A stretch of 64,000 bases of DNA, from NCBI GenBank assembly GCA_963770765.1, contig CAVYQS010000015.1, positions 1-64,000 on the forward strand, given 5' to 3'. The notes below the pieces were generated by a model. That model had not been told where the DNA came from. It saw only the letters and a program-made list of their open reading frames with translations, and made no database searches. The position numbers and the translations under genes were made by a program. This DNA is from CAVPCY01 sp963770765 (lineage in GTDB: Bacteria; Actinomycetota; Coriobacteriia; Anaerosomatales; PHET01). Of this stretch, positions 52,783 through 59,925 are shown in pieces; position 1 is the stretch's first letter, and each line of letters opens with the position of its first letter.

Positions 52783-54201
52783 ATGGTCGCTGAACTCCCT
52801 CACACAGGGCTCACGGACGAGGCTCGGACGCACCTCGGCAACGTCGCCGAGAACCTCCAGCTCATCGCCGACATGGCGTACGGAGACGTCGCGCTCGCGT
52901 ACGCGCGCACCGATGGCACGCTCGAGGTGATCGCCGATGCGCGGCCCAACACGGCGCTTGCGCCCATCGCTGCGACGCGGGTGGGTACGGAACTCGACGC
53001 CGCAGACGAGGTCGAGGCGTACGCCGCGCTGGCTTCCGGGCAGCCGGTCCAAGGCGAGGCCCGACGGGTGGCTCGCGGCATCAAGTACACGACCACCGCC
53101 TATCCCCTCGAAGCGCCGGGCGCACCCGCGGTGATCGTCAAGGACCTTGCGGAGCAGGTGACGGCGGCACGAGGGTCCATGGAGACCGCTTTCATGGATG
53201 CCGCCGAGGAGCTGCTCGACTCGCTGCGCCGAGCCCCGGTACTCGATGTCCGCGACGCTCAGCCGTTCTCGACGACGCGCCGCGCCGGTGACGGCGTGAT
53301 GCGCGTGGGATCGACGGGCCAGATATCGTATGCCTCGCCCAACGCGGTCAACATCATGCGTCTTGCCGGTGTCGAAGGTGCCCTCACCGGCATGCAGGCC
53401 TCGGCTCTGCCCGGAGGTGGCTTCGGCGTCGCGCCGGTGCTGGGCACCCGCGGCGCCGTCCGTGTCGAGACCGACGTCGCCGACCGCGTCTTGGGCTACC
53501 GGTCCATAGCGCTCGCGGCGGGCGCCCTCGTGCTCGTCGAGGACCTGACCGACGCCAAGCGCCGCGACGCCGAGATCAAGGTCAAAGAAGCCACCATCCG
53601 AGAAGTGCACCACCGGGTGAAGAACAACCTGCAGACGATCGCGAGCCTCCTGCGCATCCAGGCGCGGCGAACCGACAGCGCCGAGGCCCGGCATGCCTTG
53701 GCCGAGGCGACCGAGCGCGTGGCCTCGATGGCCGTCGTGCACGACCTGCTCGCCGGAAGCGACGAAGAGCTCGTCGACTTCGCCGAGGCGACGCGTACCG
53801 TGGTGGCGCTGGTGAGCCGAGGGCTGCTCGGAGAGCAGGCTGATGTGGCCGTGAACGTGAGCGGCAGTACGGGGAAGGTCGAGGCTCCCGTGGCGACCGC
53901 GTTGGCGCTGGCGGTGGCTGAACTCGTACACAACGCGATCGAGCACGGGATCGCCGGCCGCGACTCCGGTACGGTCGACGTCACGATGCGGCGCGTGCCC
54001 GGCGAACTGGTGCTCACGGTGCGCGACGACGGCGCCGGGCTGCCCGCCGGCTTCGACCCCGAAGGTTCGTCCAACCTGGGTCTTGAGATCGTGCGCACCG
54101 TCGTCGAGAAGGACCTGCGCGGCACCTTGGGTTTCTCGGTGGCCCGGGGTACCACCGTCACCGTGCGCGTGCCGGTTCCCGATGAGACTCCCGATAGCTG
54201 A
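52783..54201 (+). CDS. pdtaS: PdtaS-like sensor histidine kinase
   Basis: This 472-residue soluble kinase has an N-terminal GAF-like sensor (about 1-150), a PAS-like middle domain (about 165-265), then the HisKA_2 phosphoacceptor helix with His in IREVHHRVKNNLQTIASLLR and an HATPase domain (AELVHNAIEHGIAG, VRDDGAGLPAGFD, NLGLEIVRTVV). This is the layout of actinobacterial PdtaS (Rv3220c). The partner ANTAR regulator follows 16 bases downstream, as a contiguous pair, whereas in mycobacteria the two genes are apart. Mycobacterial PdtaS responds to small ligands; the signal here is unknown. Confidence 0.88.
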   Translation: MVAELPHTGLTDEARTHLGNVAENLQLIADMAYGDVALAYARTDGTLEVIADARPNTALAPIAATRVGTELDAADEVEAYAALASGQPVQGEARRVARGIKYTTTAYPLEAPGAPAVIVKDLAEQVTAARGSMETAFMDAAEELLDSLRRAPVLDVRDAQPFSTTRRAGDGVMRVGSTGQISYASPNAVNIMRLAGVEGALTGMQASALPGGGFGVAPVLGTRGAVRVETDVADRVLGYRSIALAAGALVLVEDLTDAKRRDAEIKVKEATIREVHHRVKNNLQTIASLLRIQARRTDSAEARHALAEATERVASMAVVHDLLAGSDEELVDFAEATRTVVALVSRGLLGEQADVAVNVSGSTGKVEAPVATALALAVAELVHNAIEHGIAGRDSGTVDVTMRRVPGELVLTVRDDGAGLPAGFDPEGSSNLGLEIVRTVVEKDLRGTLGFSVARGTTVTVRVPVPDETPDS

Positions 54202-54217
54202 GAGCGGAAGAGGCCCC

Positions 54218-54793
54218 ATGCGCGTGCTGATCGCAGAAGACGAAGCCCTGATCCGGATGGATCTCAAGGAGATGCTCGAGGAGGAGGGCCACGAGGTCGT
54301 GGGCGAGGCACGCGATGGGGCCGAGGCGATCGAGCTCGCCCGCGAGCTACGCCCGGATGTGGTGTTCATGGACATCAACATGCCGGGTGTCGACGGCATC
54401 GAGGCGGCTCGCACCGTGGGCGAGGAGCACCTCGCGCCCGTGGTGATGGTCACGGCGTTCTCGCAGGCCGGCTACGTGGAGCAGGCGAGCCAGGCCGGCG
54501 CGATGGCCTATGTGGTCAAGCCGTTCTCGCGAGCCGACGTCCTGCCGGCGATGCAGGTCGCCGTGTCCCGGTACGCCGAGACGAGCGCCCTGGCCAGCGA
54601 GGTGGCCGACCTCACAGAGCGGCTCGAGACGCGCAAGGTGCTCGATCGGGCGAAGGGGATCCTCATGGGCCGGGGGATGAGCGAGCCCGAGGCGTTCAAG
54701 CGGCTGCAGAAGCTGGCCATGGACAAGCGCAAACCACTCAGGGAGATCGCCGAAGCGGTCATCCTTGCGAGCGAAGCCGAAGAGCAGGCATGA
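54218..54793 (+). CDS. pdtaR: PdtaR-like ANTAR response regulator
   Basis: The 191-residue protein has a receiver domain (LIAEDEALIRMDL, phospho-Asp in VVFMDINMPGVDG, Lys in AYVVKPFSRADV) and a C-terminal ANTAR RNA-binding domain (VLDRAKGILMGRGMSEPEAF then LQKLAMDKRKPLREIAEAVI). ANTAR proteins bind dual-hairpin RNAs and prevent transcription termination or control translation. ATG 54218 follows GGAAGAGG. Targets could include hairpin leaders elsewhere in the genome; see the attenuator at 57.2 kb. Confidence 0.93.
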   Translation: MRVLIAEDEALIRMDLKEMLEEEGHEVVGEARDGAEAIELARELRPDVVFMDINMPGVDGIEAARTVGEEHLAPVVMVTAFSQAGYVEQASQAGAMAYVVKPFSRADVLPAMQVAVSRYAETSALASEVADLTERLETRKVLDRAKGILMGRGMSEPEAFKRLQKLAMDKRKPLREIAEAVILASEAEEQA

Positions 54794-54839
54794 CCTAGAG
54801 GGTTGAGGGCAGAGGGGTTCATGGGCTAGAGTACTGAGG

Positions 54840-54855
54840 CAAGAGAACTCTCTTG
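54840..54855. promoter_or_regulatory. Perfect inverted repeat upstream of Lrp gene
   Basis: CAAGAGA-AC-TCTCTTG is a perfect 16-bp inverted repeat ending 19 bases before the Lrp-family start. Lrp/AsnC proteins often repress their own gene by binding such palindromes. Confidence 0.55.
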
Positions 54856-54874
54856 ACCTTGATTGAGGTGGCCC

Positions 54875-55327
54875 ATGGACTCTACCGACCTCGAGATACT
54901 CGACTCACTGGTCTTCGACGGGCGGATGACGTTCTCCGATCTTGCCGAGCGCATCGGGCTGTCCGGACCTTCGACCGCAGAGCGGGTGCGTAGGCTCGAG
55001 GCGACCGGCGTCATCAGCTCGTACACTGCCGTGCTCGACCCGGAGGCCGTGAGTGCCGAGCTCGCCGCGTTCGTCTCGGTCGCCTTGGAGGCGCCCACCG
55101 CCCGCGCCGCCTTTCTCGCTGCGGTAGCAGACGAGCCGTCCGTTCTCGAGGTGCATCACGTCGCGGGCGATGGTGACTACCTACTCAAGGTCCGCTGCGC
55201 GGGAACGCGCGACCTCGAGCGCATCGTGACCGAGCGCATCAAGGGCGTGCCCGGGGTCGCTCGCACCAGCACGACCGTCGTGCTCTCGACGCTGTTCGAG
55301 CGACCGGTGGGGGCGCCGCTCCGGTGA
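54875..55327 (+). CDS. Lrp/AsnC-family transcriptional regulator
   Basis: The 150-residue protein starts DSTDLEILDSLVFDGRMTFS with the winged helix (DLAERIGLSGPSTAERVRRL) typical of Lrp/AsnC, followed by a RAM ligand-binding domain (VHHVAGDGDYLLKVRC, near the C-terminus TSTTVVLSTLFERPVG). ATG 54875 has GAGGTGG ahead; an upstream TTG (54863) would add four residues. It overlaps the LysE-type exporter by four bases, so the pair is likely coregulated: amino-acid-sensing regulator plus amino-acid exporter. Confidence 0.92.
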   Translation: MDSTDLEILDSLVFDGRMTFSDLAERIGLSGPSTAERVRRLEATGVISSYTAVLDPEAVSAELAAFVSVALEAPTARAAFLAAVADEPSVLEVHHVAGDGDYLLKVRCAGTRDLERIVTERIKGVPGVARTSTTVVLSTLFERPVGAPLR

Positions 55328-55945
55328 CCGGACTGCCGCTGTTCGCCCGCACGTTCCTGCTCGGAGTCCTGGTAGCGGCTCCCGTGGGTGCGATGGGAGT
55401 GCTCTGCGTGCAGCGCACGCTGCAGCTCGGGTGGCGAGCCGGCTTCGCGACGGGGCTGGGTATCGCCACCGCCGACGCGATCTACGCGGGGTTCGCGGCG
55501 TTCGGGATCACGGCGGTCTCGTCGGTGTTCGTCGCATGGCAGGTCCCGCTCAGGCTGGTAGGCGGCGGGGTGCTGGTGTATCTGGGTGTGGCCTCGATGG
55601 TTCGCCGGTCACGAGATGCACCCTGTAACGCGGACGCCTCCGTTTCGCACGGCTCGCTATACGCGAGCTCGGTCGCTCTCACGCTCACCAACCCGCTGAC
55701 GATCATGGCGTTTGGAGCCGTGTTCGCCGCTGCTGGGACTCACGGTGGCGCCTTCGGCTTCAACTGCCGCGCTGGCGACGCTTGGTGTCGGAGCCGGATC
55801 GCTTGCCTGGTGGGTCGCGCTGACCGGAGCAGTCCATGTGGCCCGACGCGGACTCGGGGGCGACGTGGTCGGCTGGGTCACGCGCCTCTCAGGGCTGTTC
55901 ATCGCGGCCTTCGGAGTGATAGCCATCGTCTCGGTGGCGTTCTGA
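55324..55945 (+). CDS. LysE/RhtB-family amino acid exporter (frameshifted)
   Basis: GTG 55324 overlaps the Lrp stop. The product of about 206 residues has six hydrophobic helices with the family start FLLGVLVAAPVGAMGVLCVQ, RTLQLGWRAGFATGLGIATA and a central SSVALTLTNPLTIMAFGAVF. A one-base insertion near 55740 moves the last third (LTVAPSASTAALATLGVGAG to FIAAFGVIAIVSVAF) into another frame. LysE proteins expel surplus amino acids using the proton gradient; the substrate here is unknown. Confidence 0.82.
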
Positions 55946-56026
55946 CTGCCTCGTATGGCCCCTGATCGCCACGCCACTTGCCGAAGCAGCGCGTCAGATA
56001 GGTCTCAGTACGCCGCTTTGGTGGTA

Positions 56027-56070
56027 CCTCACACCTGTGGGCGCTGTGGGGGCGCCTCTCAGAGGTGAGG
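56027..56070 (+). promoter_or_regulatory. Possible ribosome-site-sequestering hairpin
   Basis: CCTCAC (56027-56032) can pair with GTGAGG (56065-56070), which is part of the AGGTGAGGAGG ribosome-binding region of the next gene. This could limit translation of the surface protein unless opened. No regulator is known. Confidence 0.35.
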
Positions 56071-56080
56071 AGGTTCGTCG

Positions 56081-57049
56081 ATGGGCCGGGAAGTCGAAGT
56101 CAGAGAGTCGGGCGAGGTGTCTGCGACACGGCGAGACGCGATCAAGACCGGACTGGCGGCGCTTGCGGCGATGGGGATCGGAGCGTTGGCCCCCGCGCAG
56201 GCGTTCGCTGCTACCGGGAACATGCAGTACGGAGCCAGCAACGACGCTGGTCCCGATGGAACGATCTTGACCTCGACGAACGGTATCGGGATCGTCCTTG
56301 CGCCGGGACCGACCGAGACCGGTTCGACGCTGACGCTGGTCAACACGCACGTCTCCAGCGGTTCGGGCATCTTCAGGACCCAAGGACACTGCCTCACGGC
56401 GAGCCAGAGCATTCCGGGAACCACGGCCATCATCCGCAACCAGGGCACCGGGACATCTTTGTACTCGAGTGCCGACTCGGGCGTGGCGATGTACGCGACG
56501 AGCGGGTCGGGGCTCGGGGTGTTGGCGATCGGTGGTCTGGCGCCATTGCGCTTGGCGGCGTCTGGCAGTGCCGGAGCTCCCACAGTCGGCGCACACTCGA
56601 TGGGTGAGCTCTACGTCGACAGCGGGGGAGTGCTGTGGTTCTGCGTTGCAACGGGCACTCCCGGCACATGGCAGGCGGTCATCCACGGCGGCGCGAACAG
56701 CGCAGCAGTCCAGGTGGCCGGGTTTACAGCAGCCGGCGCGGCCAGCCTCAAGGAGGCCGTTACGGCCGACAAGACCGTCAAGGTCAAAGGCGACGCCACC
56801 TTTGAGGGCAAGGCCATCTTCAAGCGATCGGGCCGCAAGCGTGTCTCTAAGGGCAAGTCCTCGGCAACGGTCACCGTACCGGGGGGTCTCTCGACGTCGG
56901 CCAACATCCTGTGCACCCTGCAAGCGAGTGCGGGAAGTGGGGTCTACGTCCGCTACGCCAAGCGAACGAGCTCGACCACGTTCAAGATCTATCTGAACAA
57001 GCGAGCCACCACCAAGACGGCGAACGTCGCCTGGATGGTCATCTCTTAG
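56081..57049 (+). CDS. Tat-exported surface protein of unknown function
   Basis: The 322-residue protein starts at ATG 56081 behind a strong GAGGAGG. Its N-terminus has a twin-arginine signal (TRRDAIKTGLAALAAMGIGA, cut after AQAFA). The mature part is Gly/Ser/Thr rich and resembles phage-tail-fibre-like or pectin-lyase-like repeats in its first 160 residues (for example SSGSGIFRTQGHCLTAS and STNGIGIVLAPGPTETG), with a segment ELYVDSGGVLWFCVATGTPG often seen in tailspike/adhesin stems, followed by a basic, Lys-rich C-terminal domain. I do not recognise a specific family. Export as a folded protein suggests a cofactor or rapid folding. Confidence 0.7.
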   Translation: MGREVEVRESGEVSATRRDAIKTGLAALAAMGIGALAPAQAFAATGNMQYGASNDAGPDGTILTSTNGIGIVLAPGPTETGSTLTLVNTHVSSGSGIFRTQGHCLTASQSIPGTTAIIRNQGTGTSLYSSADSGVAMYATSGSGLGVLAIGGLAPLRLAASGSAGAPTVGAHSMGELYVDSGGVLWFCVATGTPGTWQAVIHGGANSAAVQVAGFTAAGAASLKEAVTADKTVKVKGDATFEGKAIFKRSGRKRVSKGKSSATVTVPGGLSTSANILCTLQASAGSGVYVRYAKRTSSTTFKIYLNKRATTKTANVAWMVIS

Positions 57050-57073
57050 GGGAATCGACACGCTGATTCGGGA

Positions 57074-57104
57074 GAAGGGGCCGCGCGTCACGCGCGGCCC
57101 CTTC
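57074..57104 (+). terminator. Intrinsic terminator-like hairpin
   Basis: GAAGGGGCCGCGCG (57074-57087) pairs perfectly for 14 bp with CGCGCGGCCCCTTC (57091-57104) around a TCA loop, 25 bases after the surface-protein stop. There is no T run, which is common in high-GC actinobacteria. Confidence 0.65.
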
Positions 57105-57151
57105 GCGGTGCCCTCCGTGTTTCGCCCGTGTTTCCCTGCCCGGTCCAGCCG

Positions 57152-57246
57152 TGGTATACTGCCCGCCACGACACGAGGGTGTGTCGAAACCAAGAGATGA
57201 GCAATGGCGCTCGTTTCGGCCCCAAGAGGCCGAGGCGGGCGTTTTT
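57152..57246 (+). promoter_or_regulatory. Extended -10 promoter and attenuator-like leader of hdr-glt operon
   Basis: TGG-TATACT (57152-57160) is an extended -10 promoter. Downstream, a small hairpin CGACAC/GTGTCG (around 57169-57186) is followed by a strong intrinsic terminator: a 14-bp stem CGCTCGTTTCGGCC/GGCCGAGGCGGGCG (57208-57221 with 57228-57241), loop CCAAGA, then TTTTT (57242-57246). It lies between the promoter and the gene at 57287, so full-length transcription needs read-through. No known riboswitch core is recognised. Confidence 0.6.
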
Positions 57247-57286
57247 CGTTTCTCGCGAGGCTGTTGTCGATCAGGAAGGCGCATTC

Positions 57287-58642
57287 ATGAAGGAGTTCGC
57301 GGTCTTCTGGGGGTGCACGATCCCCGCGCGGTTCCCGTTCATCGAGAAGTCGGTGCGCGTGATGTTCGACGACCTGGGCGCTCAGATCCACGAGCTTCCG
57401 GGGCACACGTGCTGCCCCGAAGGCACGCTGGTCAAGGCGAACGATCCCGACTCGTTCTTCACCGCCGCCGCCCGCAACCTGGCGCTGGTGGAGAAGGCCG
57501 GACTTGACGTCGTGACTCCGTGCAACGGCTGCTACTCGACGTTCAAAGAGGCCCAAAGCCACCTCAAGACCCACTGGCGCGAGCGCGACACGATCAACGA
57601 CCGTCTCGCCACCGAAGACCTGCACTACGACGGCTCGCTGCAGGTCGTCCACTTCGCCGAGTGGCTCTCGGACCATATGGGCCCGGGGTTGATCGCGAGC
57701 AAGGCGGTCAAGCAGTTCTGGGGCATGAACATCGCCGTTCACTACGGCTGTCATCTGCTTCGCCCTCAGCCCGCGGTGAAGTGGGACGATCCGCTGCACC
57801 CGACCAAGGTGGAGGGCATCGTCGCCGCTCTGGGCGCCCGGGTGGTCGACTATCCCACCAAGATGCAGTGTTGTGGCGGCTATCTCGACCGCGTGGGGGA
57901 GCGTGAGGGTTCGCTGGCCTTCAACCGCCGCAAGCTCTACGACCTGCAGAACCACGGGGTCGATGCGCTCGTGGTCGTGTGTCCCAGCTGCTTCCAGCAG
58001 TTCGACCTCAACCAAGCTGCACTCCAGCGCGCCAACGAGCCCATCAACATCCCGGTGCTCTACCTCTCCGAGCTCATCGGCCTGGCCTACGGGCACAGCC
58101 CCGAGGAGCTGGGCATGGACATGCACCGGGTGAGCGTGAAGCCGTTCCTCGAGAAGTGGGAGGGGCGCAGCGCCGAGAAGACCCGCCTGGCGCAGGACTT
58201 CGACGTGTCGCTCCTCAACAAGTGCGACTCATGCCGCGCGTGCAAGGACGACTGCCCGGTGTGCAAGGTCGACCCGACGTACGACCCGTGCGACATGATC
58301 GGACGGCTCGTCGACGGCGACATCGACGAGGTGCTCGCCGACCCCAACATCTGGAAGTGCCTCGAGTGCTACACGTGCCTCGAGATGTGCCACAGCGACA
58401 TCGGCATGGCCGAGACGTTCCGCAAGCTCAAGGAGCTCTCGCTCGCATCGGGCAGTGGTCCCGAATCGGTGCCGGCCGCCTACAAGACGTTCATGGAGAC
58501 CGGCACCCTCGGCAAGCCCAAAGAGGGTGCGCGCAAGAAGCTCGGTCTCAGCCCACTCCCGCCGTCGGGAGGTGACGCGGTCCAGCGACTCATGGGCTGC
58601 GACGCCGTGATCGCGGCATGTGACATCGAAGGCGAGGACTAG
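57287..58642 (+). CDS. HdrB-HdrC fusion, heterodisulfide-reductase-like
   Basis: The 451-residue protein fuses an HdrB-type domain to an HdrC-type ferredoxin domain. The first CCG domain has Cys10, Cys42-Cys43 and Cys79/Cys82; the second has Cys155, Cys195-Cys196-Gly and Cys232/Cys235, the pattern for noncubane [4Fe-4S] clusters. The C-terminal part holds two CXXCXXCX3C cluster sites (Cys313/316/319/323 and 358/361/364/368). Such proteins move electrons to or from disulfides or low-potential partners and occur in sulfate reducers and acetogens as soluble complexes. ATG 57287 is just past the leader terminator. Its tight link (2-base gap) to three glutamate synthase genes suggests it feeds electrons to that enzyme in place of an NADPH subunit; this is inference. 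Confidence 0.9.
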   Translation: MKEFAVFWGCTIPARFPFIEKSVRVMFDDLGAQIHELPGHTCCPEGTLVKANDPDSFFTAAARNLALVEKAGLDVVTPCNGCYSTFKEAQSHLKTHWRERDTINDRLATEDLHYDGSLQVVHFAEWLSDHMGPGLIASKAVKQFWGMNIAVHYGCHLLRPQPAVKWDDPLHPTKVEGIVAALGARVVDYPTKMQCCGGYLDRVGEREGSLAFNRRKLYDLQNHGVDALVVVCPSCFQQFDLNQAALQRANEPINIPVLYLSELIGLAYGHSPEELGMDMHRVSVKPFLEKWEGRSAEKTRLAQDFDVSLLNKCDSCRACKDDCPVCKVDPTYDPCDMIGRLVDGDIDEVLADPNIWKCLECYTCLEMCHSDIGMAETFRKLKELSLASGSGPESVPAAYKTFMETGTLGKPKEGARKKLGLSPLPPSGGDAVQRLMGCDAVIAACDIEGED

Positions 58643-58644
58643 AG

Positions 58645-59922
58645 ATGGCGTACGAACCGCTTCTTGAGCGGATGCCCACCACCCGGCCCGCGGGCTTCTC
58701 GGATCGAGAGAACGTCTTCGACCTCGAGCGTCCGGCCTACCGCGAGGAGTCGCCGTTCAAGATCCACGGAGGCTGCGGCCTCATGGGCATCTGCGACCAG
58801 TCGGGCACGCTGATGAGCGGCGAGAACGCCATCAGGGCCATGGCTGTCCAGCGCGACCGGGGCAACGGCCTGGGCGGCGGGTACGCGGGCTATGGCATCT
58901 ATCCGGAGTTCCCCGACCATTTCTGCTTCCACATGATGTATCACGACGTGAAGGCCAAAGAAGAGGCCGAGGCCGTCTTCGACCGCTACTTCACCGTCGA
59001 TCTCGCCGAGCCCATGCCCACGCGTGCGGTCAAGGGCATCAGCGACGCTCCGCTGCTGTGGCGCTACTTCCTGAAGCCCGACCCCCACAAGCTCGAGAAC
59101 TCCGAGATGAGCGGCGAGGATTACGTCGTCCACATGGTCATGCTCGTGAACTCGACCATCGACGGGGCCTTCGTCGCATCGAGCGGCAAGAACATGGGCG
59201 CGTTCAAGGGCGTGGGATTCCCCGAGGAGATCGGCCACTACTACCTGCTCGAGGAGTACGAGGGGCACACGTGGGTGGGCCACAACCGCTTCCCTACGAA
59301 CACCCCCGGCTGGTGGGGTGGCGCACACCCGTTCACGCTGCTCGACTGGTCGATCGTGCACAACGGCGAGATCTCGAGCTACGGGATCAACAGCCGGTAC
59401 CTCGAGGCGTTCGGCTACAAGTGCACGCTGGGCACCGATACCGAGGTGGCGGCGTACCTGTTCGACCTCATGCTGCGCCGCCACAAGTTGCCGCTGGGAC
59501 TTGCCTGCAAGGCGCTGGCGAGCCCGTTGTGGACCGAGATCGACCGCATGCCCGAAGATGAGCAGGCCGTCATGCGCAGCCTGCGCGCCGTCTACGGCCC
59601 GGGCATGCTCAACGGCCCGTTCGCCATCGTGCTCGGCTTCAACGGCGGCATGGTCGCCCTGAACGACCGCATCAAGCTGAGGCCCCTCGTGGCCGCCAAG
59701 CAGGGTTCGATCCTGATGGTCGCCTCCGAGGAGAGTGCGATGCGCGAGGTGCTCGAGTCGCCCGACGAGGTCTGGGCGCCCAAGGCCGGCGAGCCCGTCA
59801 TCGCGCGGATCGAGGGCGTCGACTGGCCCATCCACGGCGACCTGCACCTTGCTCCCAGTGAGATCTCCTGTGCCGTGACCGGTGTCGATGACACCTGCGA
59901 GACGACCGTCGAGGTGAGCTGA
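58645..59922 (+). CDS. Archaeal-type glutamate synthase, glutaminase (amidotransferase) subunit
   Basis: The 425-residue protein is a class II glutamine amidotransferase corresponding to the N-terminal domain of GltB. The presumed nucleophile is Cys44 in IHGGCGLMGICDQ; 43 residues precede it, so it would have to be cleaved off for Cys to become N-terminal. Other markers are WVGHNRFPTNTPGWWGGAHP, LLDWSIVHNGEISSYG and TLGTDTEVAAYLFDLM. It releases ammonia from glutamine for the FMN domain encoded next. Split glutamate synthases of this kind are best known from archaea and some anaerobic bacteria. Confidence 0.88.
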   Translation: MAYEPLLERMPTTRPAGFSDRENVFDLERPAYREESPFKIHGGCGLMGICDQSGTLMSGENAIRAMAVQRDRGNGLGGGYAGYGIYPEFPDHFCFHMMYHDVKAKEEAEAVFDRYFTVDLAEPMPTRAVKGISDAPLLWRYFLKPDPHKLENSEMSGEDYVVHMVMLVNSTIDGAFVASSGKNMGAFKGVGFPEEIGHYYLLEEYEGHTWVGHNRFPTNTPGWWGGAHPFTLLDWSIVHNGEISSYGINSRYLEAFGYKCTLGTDTEVAAYLFDLMLRRHKLPLGLACKALASPLWTEIDRMPEDEQAVMRSLRAVYGPGMLNGPFAIVLGFNGGMVALNDRIKLRPLVAAKQGSILMVASEESAMREVLESPDEVWAPKAGEPVIARIEGVDWPIHGDLHLAPSEISCAVTGVDDTCETTVEVS

Positions 59923-59925
59923 CCT

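Noticed and set aside
56014..56032. GGTGGTACC match as a second T-box
   Set aside because: There is no stem I, specifier loop or terminator nearby, and the next gene is not an amino-acid or tRNA gene. The similar GGTGGTAC at 18432 before hisZ is rejected for the same reason.
57196..57286. In-frame ATG at 57196 that would extend the HdrBC protein by 30 residues
   Set aside because: The extension lies across a perfect 14-bp terminator with a T run, has no good ribosome site, and homologues start near MKEFAVFWGC.
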